Positions 45,701-49,072 of a stretch of 49,072 nt of DNA are shown in pieces (position 1 is the stretch's first letter; each line of letters starts with the position of its first letter). The notes beneath the pieces were generated by a model, which did not search any database, was not told where the DNA came from, and saw only the letters and a list, made by a program, of their open reading frames with translations. Made by a program: the position numbers and the translations under genes. Source of the DNA: CAZDQL01 sp964507325 (GTDB lineage Bacteria; Planctomycetota; UBA1135; GCA-002686595); assembly GCA_964507325.1 (NCBI GenBank), contig CAZDQL010000043.1, positions 1 to 49,072 of the forward strand. Reading direction: 5' to 3'.

Positions 45701-48700
45701 CAGATCGATCGTCGCCGAGGCACTTCCGGCGGGGATCAGCAGTGGACTGCCCGTCAGGATGGAGTAGTCCTCCGGGTCCAGGGCGGTCCCGGCCGCGGTG
45801 AAGGGGACGATCACGTCCTGGCTCGAGAGCGTCGAGAGACTGACCGTGGCGTCAGCGGTCCCCACCCCTTCGACGACCGATTGGCCAGCGCTGGTGAACT
45901 CCACCACCGGCGTCCCCTCGTCGTCCGCGATCGTCACCGTGTGCTGGATGGTCGCGCCCAGGGTGCCGTGGGTCGGAGCCCCGAGGGTGAGCTCGATCGT
46001 CTCGTCCGGCTCGGCGAGCTGGTCCTGGACGATCGTCATGTCGACGCTGGCGGAGAGACTTCCGGCGGGGATGACCACCGGGCTGCCGGTCCCGAGGAAG
46101 TAGTCCTCCGGGTCCCCGGCGCTGCCCGCCGCCGTGAAGGGCACGCTCACGTCCAGGCCCGACAGGGCGGAGAGTGTCAGCACCGCACTGGCCGAGCCGG
46201 CCCCCTCGCCCACGGTCTGGGCGGGGCTGGCGAACTCCACCACCGGGGGCGAGTCGTCGTCGACGATCGTGAGCGTGTGCTCGGTCGTCGCACCCAATCC
46301 GGCGTTGGTGGGGGTCCCCAGGGTCAGGATCACGGTCTCGTCCCACTCGTCGAGCAGGTCCTGCACGACCGTGAGATCGATCGTGGTCGTCGTCGTGCCG
46401 GCCGTGATGACCAGGGGGCTCGCGCTGAGCAGCGCGTAGTCCTCCGGATCGAGGGCGCTGCCGGCGACCGTGAAGGGGACGCTGACGTCCATGCCCGAGA
46501 CGCTGGAGAGCTCGACGCTGGCGCTCGCCCCTCCCACGCCCTCGCCCACGCTCTGGGCCGGGCTGGTGAAGTTCACAACCGGCTGCGAGTCGTCGTCGAC
46601 GATCGTCGCCGTGTGCTGCGCCGGCGCTCCGAGGGTGGCGTTGACCGGAGTGCCCAGGGTGAGCTCGATCGTCTCGTCGAGCTCGTTGGTCGTGTCCTGG
46701 ACGATCGAGAGATCGATCGTCACCGCCGAGCTCCCGGCGGGGATGACCAGGGGGCTGCCGGTGAGCAGTGAGTAGTCGTCCGGATCCAGCGCGCTGCCCG
46801 CGACGCTGAAGGGCACCGTCACGTCCAAGCCCGAGACCGCGGAGAGCTGCACGCTGGCGTTCGCCGTGCCGACACCCTCCCCGAAGGACTGGGTCGCCGC
46901 CGTGAAGCTGACCGCAGGCGGCGCGTCGTCGTCGGTGATGGTCAGGGTGTGCAGCACCTGCGAACCGAGGGTGGCGTTGACCGGCGCGCTGAGGGTCAGC
47001 TCGACGGTCTCGTCCAGCTCGTCGAGGGAGTCCGCCACCAACGCCAATTCGATCGGCGCCGAGGCCGCTCCCGCCGGGATGACCAGCGGGCTGGTGGTGA
47101 GCAGCGCGTAGTCGTCGGGCTCGAGTGCGGTGCCGGCCGCGGAGAAGGCCACGGAGACGTCCAAGCCGGAGACGGCCGAGAGCTGAACCGTGGCCGCGGC
47201 GGAGCCGGCGCCCTCACCCGACGATTGGGCGGTGGCGAGGAACTCGACGACGGGCGGAGCGTCGTCGTCGGTGATCGTCACCGTGTGTGCCGCGACGCCC
47301 CCGAGGGTCGCGTTGGTCGGCGTGCCGAGGGTCAGCTCGACGGTCTCGTCCAGCTCGTCGAGGAGGTCCTGGACCACGTTCAGGTCGACCGTCGCCGCGA
47401 GGGTGCCGGCGGGCAGGACCAGGGGAGACTGGGTGAGCAGTGAGTAGTCGTCCGGATCCAGCGCGCTGCCCGACACGGCGAAGGGCACGCTCACGTCGAA
47501 GGCGGACGCGGCCGAGAGCTGGACCGTGGCGCTCGCGGACCCGCCCCCCTCCGCCACGCTCTGCCCGGCGCTGGTGAACTCGACCGTCGGCGCGGCGTCG
47601 TCGTCGACGATGGTGAGGGTGTGCACCGTCGTGGACCCCAGCGTGGCGTCCTTGACGGTGTTGAGCGTGAGCTCGACCGTCTCGTCCGGCTCGTCCAGCG
47701 AGTCCTGCACCAGCGAGACGTCGATCGTCTCCCCCAGGGACCCGGCGGGGATGATCAGGGGGGTGCTCGTCGAGAGGGAGTAGTCGTCCGGGTCGGTGGC
47801 ACTCCCGGCCACTCCGAACCAGACGGTCACGTCCACCCCGGAGACGGCCGTCAGGTGGACCAGCGCACCGGCGCTGCCCGCGCCCTCGCCGATCGACTGC
47901 CCGGCGGAGGCGAACTCCACCGTCGGTGCGGGATCGTCGTCCTGCAGAGCCACCAAGTGCACGACGGTCGTCCCGAGCTGAGCGTTGGTCGGCGTCCCCA
48001 GGGTCACCACGATCGTCTCGGTGAGCTCGTAGAGCGTGTCGTCGACCACCGTCAGGGGCAGGTCCACGCTGACCTCCCCCGCGGGAATCACCAGCGGCGA
48101 GGCAGGCAGGCTGTAGTCGTCGGGGTCGCTGGCGGTCCCGTTCACGCCGTACGGCACGGTCACGTCCAGGCCTGACGCGGAGGAGAGCGTGACGGTCAGG
48201 ACGGCGCCGGTCGTCCCTTCCGAGACGTTCTGGGTAGCGAGCTCGAACTCGACCGTGGGAGTGAGCACCTCCTGGAAGGTGACTTCGAGACCGTCACTCA
48301 GATCGGAGGTGGTGGGCACCCCCTGGGGATCGCGGAACCAGGCCTGGAAGTACCAGGTGGACCCCGCGGTGATCTCTCCCCCTGGCGGCGGATTGGTGAA
48401 GTCCATCAGGAGCTGGAGCTGATTCCCGCTCGCAGTCACCACCGGCGTTCGGAAGAGGGGTGCGCCCGAGTCGCTCACGCACAGGAGCCCGTTGCCGAGG
48501 GGCGTCCCCAACCCCCCATTGCGCGGCGAGGCGCTGTAGAAGAACATCCCGAAGTTGTTCGGCACCGGACCCGCAAAGAGGCGGAAGTCGTTGTTCGGCA
48601 CCACGCAATCGCCGTTGCTCCACATCACCGCCGCCGATCCCGTGGAGTTGGGATTGGAGCTGCAGAAGTTCTGGGTGTGGCACTGCCCCCGCGCGAGCGC

Positions 48701-48757
48701 AGGCAGGCAAGCGATCGATGCGAGGCAAAGGAGGAGCGTGGAAAGGACGCGTCCCAT
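30746..48757 (-). CDS. Giant secreted Calx-beta repeat protein (6003 residues)
   Basis: One uninterrupted 18-kb frame from ATG 48757. A Sec signal covers about residues 1-24. Residues 25-165 form a secreted N-terminal domain with several Cys and the ending STWYFQAWFRDP and LSDGLEVTF, which I associate with planctomycete-type exported proteins. Residues about 165-4195 are 36 Calx-beta repeats of 112 residues (typical: VEF, QSVGEG, DPDDYSL, PLVIPAG, LDELDETVELTLG, TIVDDD), whose acidic DDD and DE.DE positions bind calcium in this fold. Then come four modules starting SDDFN at about 4198, 4581, 4963 and 5347: a concanavalin-like (DUF1349-type) domain, an InlB B-repeat-like domain (GSVTKDPDQATYTCSDVVTLTA) and a fibronectin III domain; the fourth lacks the InlB part. 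The last 350 residues form a jelly-roll-like domain. No sortase, PEP-CTERM or autotransporter end is seen. Likely a calcium-stiffened adhesin or matrix protein. Confidence 0.93.
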   Translation of the reverse strand: MGRVLSTLLLCLASIACLPALARGQCHTQNFCSSNPNSTGSAAVMWSNGDCVVPNNDFRLFAGPVPNNFGMFFYSASPRNGGLGTPLGNGLLCVSDSGAPLFRTPVVTASGNQLQLLMDFTNPPPGGEITAGSTWYFQAWFRDPQGVPTTSDLSDGLEVTFQEVLTPTVEFELATQNVSEGTTGAVLTVTLSSASGLDVTVPYGVNGTASDPDDYSLPASPLVIPAGEVSVDLPLTVVDDTLYELTETIVVTLGTPTNAQLGTTVVHLVALQDDDPAPTVEFASAGQSIGEGAGSAGALVHLTAVSGVDVTVWFGVAGSATDPDDYSLSTSTPLIIPAGSLGETIDVSLVQDSLDEPDETVELTLNTVKDATLGSTTVHTLTIVDDDAAPTVEFTSAGQSVAEGGGSASATVQLSAASAFDVSVPFAVSGSALDPDDYSLLTQSPLVLPAGTLAATVDLNVVQDLLDELDETVELTLGTPTNATLGGVAAHTVTITDDDAPPVVEFLATAQSSGEGAGSAAATVQLSAVSGLDVSVAFSAAGTALEPDDYALLTTSPLVIPAGAASAPIELALVADSLDELDETVELTLSAPVNATLGSQVLHTLTITDDDAPPAVSFTAATQSFGEGVGTANASVQLSAVSGLDVTVPFSVAGSALDPDDYSLLTGSPLVIPAGSSAVTIDLSIVQDTTNELDETIELTLGTPVNATLGAPAQHTATIVDDDSQPVVNFTSPAQSVGEGVGGASASVELSSVSGMDVSVPFTVAGSALDPEDYALLSASPLVITAGTTTTTIDLTVVQDLLDEWDETVILTLGTPTNAGLGATTEHTLTIVDDDSPPVVEFASPAQTVGEGAGSASAVLTLSALSGLDVSVPFTAAGSAGDPEDYFLGTGSPVVIPAGSLSASVDMTIVQDQLAEPDETIELTLGAPTHGTLGATIQHTVTIADDEGTPVVEFTSAGQSVVEGVGTADATVSLSTLSSQDVIVPFTAAGTALDPEDYSILTGSPLLIPAGSASATIDLAVVQDLLDELDETVELTLGAPTGAVLGATVTHTATITDDDAPPTVEFLLASQSVPEGVGTASATVELSAVSGLDVSIPFAAAGTATDPDDYSLLTGSPLVIPAGASSATIDLAVAQDAVDEGDETVELTLGAPTNGTLGTTTAHTLTIVDDDSAPTVEFTVTDQALGEGAGGASATVGLSALSSLAVTVPFSVSGSAADPDDYSLLTASPLIIPAGSLSTTIDLSIVQDLLDEADETVVLTLGTPTNGVLGVDSVHTATIVDDDAPPTVGFKIAAQTLAESFPGTRVTVALSELSGQDVSVPFSVGGTASDPADYILLTGSPVVIPAGSLKTTLDLRIVSDSLYEADELVEFTLGPPVNATLGAIQQHVLTITDDDTPPTVEFVVASQSVGEGDGTVSATISLSEASGLDVTLPYAVTGTAVDPDDYSLLSSNPLIIPAGSLWGTVDLSLVQDQLDEPDETVVFTLGTPTNGVLGATVVHTLTISDESDPPSVDFVLAGQSLGEADGSGGASVTLSALSALDVSVFFAASGTAIEPDDYSLLSASPLVIPAGSGSASIDLTIVQDSLDELDETVVLTLVSATNGVLGSTVVHTVTLVDDDAAPTVEFAVAGQSLSEGVGPASAEVLLSSPSGLDVTVPFAAAGTATDPEDYSLLTASPLVIPAGSTSAAIDLAVVQDTLDEPDETVELTLGTPVNAGLGAITTHTATIVDDDAAPTVEFSAATQSVSEGVGTASATVELSEVSGFDVTVPFTAAGTASDPDDYSLLSTSPLVIPAGSASATIDLAIAQDTLDEPDETVELTLGTPVNAGLGALTVHTATIVDDDAVPTVEFSAATQSVGEGVGTASATVELSEVSGLDVTVPFAVAGTALDPDDYSLLTASPLVIPAGSASATIDLTIVQDDLDELDETVELTLGTPVNAGLGAITAHTATIVDDEAVPTVEFSAAAQSVGEGAGAANAVLTLSGVSGLDVTVPFTAAGTAADPDDYSLLTASPLVIPAGSTSATIDLAIVQDLLDELDETVELTLGTPVNAGLGAITTHTATIVDDDDAPTVQFTAAAQSAGEGAGAASGMVELSTVSGLDVTVPFGVSGTALDPEDYTLLSASPLVITAGTLSATIDLTIVQDLLDELDETVVFTLGAPTNGVLGTTVVHTVTLVDDDAAPTVEFSVAAQSVGEGVGTASAEVSLSSPSGLDVTVPFAAAGTATDPDDYSLLTASPLLIPAGSTSATIDLAVVQDTLDELDETVELTLGAPTNASLGAITAHTATIVDDEAAPTVEFSAATQSVGEGVGTASATVELSEVSGLDVTVPFAVAGTALDPDDYSLLTASPLVIPAGSASATIDLTIVQDDLDELDETVELTLGTPINAGLGAITAHTATLVDDDDAPEVEFTLANQSVGEGTGSASATVELSELSGLDVTVPFAVSGTALEPDDYTLLSTSPLVISAGSTSATIDLTIVQDLLDELDETVVLTLDAPTNGVLGTTVVHTATLVDDDAAPTVEFSAAAQSVGEGVGTASATVELSEVSGLDVSVPFAEAGTATDPDDYSLLTGSPLVIPAGSTSATIDLAVVQDLLDELDETVELTLGTPVNAGLGALTVHTATIVDDDAAPTVEFSAATQSLSEGAGAASAVVTLSSVSGLDVSVPFAAAGTATDPEDYSLLTASPLVIPAGSASATIDLTIVPDLLDELDETVELALGAPTNAVLGAIAVHTATLVDDDDAPTVEFTLATQSVDEGAGTASATVELSALSGLDVTVPFGVSGTALEPDDYTLLSTSPLVIPAGSTSATIDLTIVQDLLDELDETVVLTLGAPTNGVLGTTVVHTATLVDDDAAPTVEFTVAAQSVGEGVGAASAEVTLSSPSGLDVTVPYAAAGTATDPDDYSLLTANPLVIPAGATSATIDLAVVQDALDELDETVELTLGTPVNADLGALTSHTATIADDDAAPTVEFAVAGQSLSEGIGSGSAEVVLSAPSGLDVSVPFAAAGTALDPEDYSLLTASPLVIPAGSTSAPIDLAVVQDLLDELDETVELTLGAPVNADLGALTAHTATIVDDDAAPTIEFLAATQSVGEGAGAANAVVTLSATSGLDVTVPFATAGTALDPEDYSLLTASPLVIPAGSAFARIDLTVVQDALDEADETVELTLGTPTNAVLGAIAVHTVTLVDDDAAPTVQFTAAAQSAGEGAGAASARVELSTLSGQDVTVPFGVSGTALDPEDYALLSASPLVIAAGSPSARIDLTLVQDLLDELDETVVLTLGTPTNGVLGTTFVHTLTITDDDAPPSVEFALTAQSVGEGIGTASASVELSAPSGLDVSVPLVLTGSALDPDDYSLASANPLVIPAGSTSAQVELAVVQDLLDELDETVIVTLGAPTNAVLGTDVVHTATIEDDDAPPTVEFELAGQSLGEGDGAASATVTLSAISGLDVSVPFSVAGSAVDPDDYSLLTVSPLVLPAGTASVTIDLTIVQDALDELDETVELTLGAPTNGVLGSVSAHTATIVDDDAAPTVEFSLADQTLGEGAGAASAEVTLSAVSGLDVTVSFSASGTAQDPDDYSLLTGSPVVIPAGGLSTTLDLSIVQDLLDESDETVVLTLAAPVNATLGATSVHTATIADDDAAPTVEFELADQSLGEGDGAASASVTLSAVSGLDVSVPFSVGGTAIDPDDYALLTGTPLVIPAGDLAATIDLTLVQDTLDEADETVILTLGTPVNGSLGGTTQHTATIVDDDAPPQVEFSAAAQTVGEADGSTGTTVTLSAVSGLDVTVPFSVAGSALDPEDYSLLTTSPLVIPAGELSAPIDLTLVQDVLDELDETVELALGSPTNAVLGTIATHVVTITDDDAAPRVEFESAVQSVDEGIGFASATVTLTGASGLDVSVPFSVAGTALDPDDYSLLTASPLVIPAGTLSAVIDLSVVQDLLDELDETVELTLGVPTNATLGAFTTHTLTIVDDDSSPLVEFSSAAQLVGEGDGGANATVTLSAASSLDVTVPFSVAGTAVDPDDYSLATASPLTIPAGDLSAVIDLTLVQDLLDEADETVELTLGTPTNATLGVITAHTLSIIDDDPAPSVQFALASQSLPEQGGSVAVELSLSAVSGQEISVPFLLSGAASDGVDYTIDLSPLSIPAGQATAQLTLTPIDDGAAELDEDVVITLQAPTNAVLGAQTVHTATILDDDACLVSDDFNHCEGLIAPWSWIDPAADSTLTVTGVGTDDAWARIAVPAGSDHLANHTALPPRIVQPVVSQDDCQLTVAFETLPTLDIQIEGLTIEQDDLNWLRFDIYSYASGLYAYVGSTLNGATTEVAEVDLGGASAPVYLRVDRVGDAWTMEFSDDGQAWTPVASFSYPLTVSQVGVYGGNFGGTSAPAFEAAVDWFEVADLPIVVEDGSFPGSGPFTLDVFTAGTGSGSVTKDPDQATYTCSDVVTLTAIPVAGSKFIEWQGDLSGNTNPVDVGITSDLSVTAVFDLDFDPPIISNLTVSTTTTTALVTWDTDEPATSRVDYGLTASYGDVVEDLTYKTSHSIELIGLTPGTLYHYQVCSTDEAGNGPSCSADDTFTTLDLSGLVSDDFNHCEGLIAPWTYVDPIGDGVYDVTGVGTDDAWVLLHAPGGFDHEPFDTEMPARIVQPVMDTDFDFAVKFDSELVASVQQQGVLIEQDALNWLRFNVYRSGSKTWAYVASNLNGSTTTEANVEISLTAPMYLRVRRVVDDWTMSWSADPDTQGWVDVLTFTYPIFAAQVGIWGGNSGQSSAPAHTAFVDWFESASDPIVGEDGAFPGSGPFTLDVFTAGTGTGSVTKDPDQATYTCSDVVTLTAVPDPGSVFVEWQGDLGGSVNPEQVAMTSDKSITAVFGPDVTPPVISNVQVAVTATTALVTWDTDEPASSRVDFGLTSAYGDFVEDSTLVTAHSILITGLMPGTLYHYSVSSVNGAGLSDSTSDATFLTTELWSAVSDDFNQCSGLSGIWTFVDPQADSSYVISGVGTDDAQLSISVPAGAEHQVDGVLTAPHVVQDVNDTDLAFEVKFESELTLGTQIQGVLIKQDDSNWLRFDFYSDGSEVYAYAGAIVNGVPTELVDVGLGALGEPLWMRVSRTGDLWTQRFSTNGMSWTTVLQDVTHVMTVSQAALYAGNASGASSPAHTAVLDYFFNLNEPIVPEDGAYSGDGPYTLTTVVDPPGQGAGTIVVVPDQTDYTCADLVEVSASPSAGWAFVGWSGDLSGITNPQTLPMTEDRSVTAHFAPDVDPPVISDVNVTPGATFATITWKTNEPADSQVDYGLTSSYTDTYFDPVLVTQHTVLLSGLDPSTTYHFQVCSADLGGLTSCEGDFTFTTVSDGGFLSDDFNHPNLNLGAWEWVDPSGGEARLRLVDTCTSEARIEIELPYGGYEFAPWLTNNAARIMQPVQNTDFEIELKMQTVLDSRYQIVGIVVEEDADTWLRFDCHHTGSQLRVYASVFDAGALVDERKTVISSGAWLGDPLWLRVQRVGDQWTQSYSFDGLAWFANESTLTFACVPTKAGVFAGNEEPPYVGLLAAFDYAFNAATPIEPEDQGCPSDGTVPFLYSALGRPVSDTAVRVDWATDERTSGEVRWGTTAGDYPFGPQSGQTLVYEDYAIISGLLPDTEYHLQITVQDGNGNPAVQSSDIVVSTGPPGFDGLPNFEVWYATPNAQNEPVLSFGQLGNPQQWVNILGNVTDDVGGEVETLTYSLNGGPDLDLSVEGVDGLDTWRLVEPGDFNVEIDYSTLLSGLNEVLLTATDNDQNVAQLRVWIDYTPGVVWSQPYSIDWSAVAQLEDVSQVVDGRWEIDSSGGTPRLRNSFGGVPYYGYDRLVAIGDEVWEDFEFVFDFEVHSLNPDGVTPGTNANAFGVIMRWPGHSPGTQQPHDVFFPMGMFMAYRWYSPTDEYWEGYGSDYSDRTSLPPFFMPVDLGEHYLLRGRCTTQPDGRSLYQLRLWDVGAPEPADWFFEILTEDMDEWKTGSLLLISHDVDCSIGNITITAPQ
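32050..36163 (-). repeat. Four tandem copies of a ~383-residue multidomain module
   Basis: The SDDFN starts lie at 36163, 35014, 33868 and 32716, so spacings are 1149, 1146 and 1152 bases. Each of the first three units codes for a concanavalin-like domain (NWLRF, WTM/WTQ and SQVGVYGGN-type positions), an InlB B-repeat-like domain (DVVTLTA, FVEW/FIEWQGDL) and a fibronectin III domain (ISN, VTWDTDEPA, LTPGTLYHY). The fourth keeps the first and last parts only. Units are clearly diverged, unlike the neighbouring Calx-beta array. Confidence 0.85.
36170..48270 (-). repeat. Array of 36 Calx-beta coding repeats with a strict 336-bp period
   Basis: The AGTAGTCGTC-type motif (DDY codons on the minus strand) recurs at 36691, 37027, 37363, and so on to 47779. 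The distance 36691-47779 is 11,088 bases, exactly 33 x 336, so repeats 2-35 show no net length change. The first repeat is a few bases off phase and the last has a diverged motif. Sequence similarity appears highest in the middle (about 38.8-44.0 kb). This is a protein-coding tandem array, not a CRISPR. Confidence 0.95.
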
Positions 48758-49072
48758 GTGCGGAGTCTAAGCGTTAAGAAACCGTAAGGCCGGCGCGGGT
48801 GGGGAAGGGGGCGGGATTGGGGAACGGGACCTCCGCCCCCAGGCGCCGCACCAGCCAGTGTACTACCATGCGAAGAAGGCGAAGGGCTAGGGGGCTGTGA
48901 GGGAAGTCGCATCCTGAGATCGACGTCGGGGGCTCGCGGTCTTGAGGCGGAGGGGGAGCTCTTTGATGCTCCGGCGGTCGGCTCCAGCCCCCCCCCCCCC
49001 CCCCCCCCGGCGGGGGCCCCCCCCGCCCCGGGAGAAAACCGGCCGATGCCCCCCATTACACCCAGCCACGGC
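48758..49072. other. Upstream region of the giant gene, 315 bp, no gene seen
   Basis: Should hold the promoter of the giant Calx-beta gene, near the relatively AT-rich stretch at about 48768-48790 (reverse strand CTTACGGTTTCTTAACGC). No convincing -35/-10 pair or ribosome site was found. The far right carries a long C homopolymer and further G/C runs, so the sequence there may be unreliable; frames crossing it are poly-Gly/Pro artefacts. Confidence 0.4.
48988..49008. repeat. Homopolymer of 21 C residues
   Basis: An unbroken run of C at 48988-49008, followed by GG, C, GGGGG, CCCCCCCC and more G/C runs up to about 49032. It is far longer than any other homopolymer in the window. It lies within 90 bases of the window end and may mark a low-quality contig end or a slippage-prone tract. 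Confidence 0.9.

Noticed and set aside
37205..47443. Very long plus-strand open frames (500-860 residues) across the Calx-beta array
   Set aside because: They are antisense shadows: the repeat unit contains no stop in those frames, so they recur every 336 bases. Products are Arg/Gly/His/Val-rich without family motifs, whereas the minus-strand product is a clear Calx-beta protein.
36170..48270. CRISPR array
   Set aside because: The periodicity is 336 bases, coding throughout and in frame, with no short repeat/spacer structure and no cas genes.
48625..49069. Minus-strand frames crossing the right end
   Set aside because: They consist largely of Gly/Pro/Arg runs generated by the C homopolymer and G/C runs, with no plausible start or motif.

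Overview
The window is very GC-rich bacterial DNA with no rRNA or tRNA gene that I could see, so placement rests on gene content. Large secreted proteins built from Calx-beta, BACON-like, LamG-like and parallel beta-helix modules, a beta-helix protein with the DVGADEY ending seen in many planctomycete proteins, and cysteine-containing secreted N-terminal domains together suggest a Planctomycetota-like Gram-negative. This is an inference, not a proven assignment.

Layout. (1) 1-6652, miscellaneous: an arylsulfotransferase-family gene cut by the window edge and broken by a one-base frameshift; a tandem-PilZ protein; a predicted lipoprotein with a SAM-methyltransferase fold; a degenerate Mur-ligase/cyanophycin-synthetase-like protein; a secreted UshA-type 5'-nucleotidase; a secreted beta-helix protein. 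(2) 6672-12000: a family 2 glycosyltransferase and a Wzx-type flippase on the minus strand, a divergent sugar-type methyltransferase, and a secreted protein I do not recognise. (3) 12313-30008, a polysaccharide biosynthesis locus: a family 9 glycosyltransferase, a priming phosphoglycosyl transferase with an N-terminal GGDEF-like remnant, a large lipoprotein (BACON-like/LamG-like/beta-helix), a sulfotransferase, an Alg14/Alg13-type split glycosyltransferase, a UDP-GlcNAc-type dehydrogenase and a polysaccharide deacetylase on the plus strand; then a minus-strand block with an FrhB-like iron-sulfur protein, a Wzy-like polymerase, a methyltransferase and a GT2; then a plus-strand block with a polysaccharide pyruvyl transferase and two GT2s. 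(4) 30118-30717: an HNH endonuclease. (5) 30746-48757: one 18-kb minus-strand gene for a 6003-residue secreted protein with 36 Calx-beta repeats and four copies of a second multidomain module.

How the genes may work together. The sugar transferase would load the first sugar phosphate on undecaprenyl phosphate. The glycosyltransferases would extend the unit, the flippase move it across the membrane, and the Wzy-like protein polymerise it. The dehydrogenase (uronic acid), pyruvyl transferase, sulfotransferase, deacetylase and methyltransferases predict an acidic, heavily decorated exopolysaccharide. The secreted beta-helix/BACON lipoprotein and the giant Calx-beta protein are plausible partners in the extracellular matrix. 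The tandem-PilZ protein and the GGDEF-like domain on the priming enzyme raise the possibility of cyclic-di-GMP control; this part is inference.

The strongest items for a second look are the phase-locked 336-bp repeat array with a 245-bp stretch of identity between non-adjacent units, the GGDEF-like/phosphoglycosyl-transferase fusion, the Mur-ligase-like protein that has lost its ATP-binding loop, and the predicted sulfated and pyruvylated polysaccharide.
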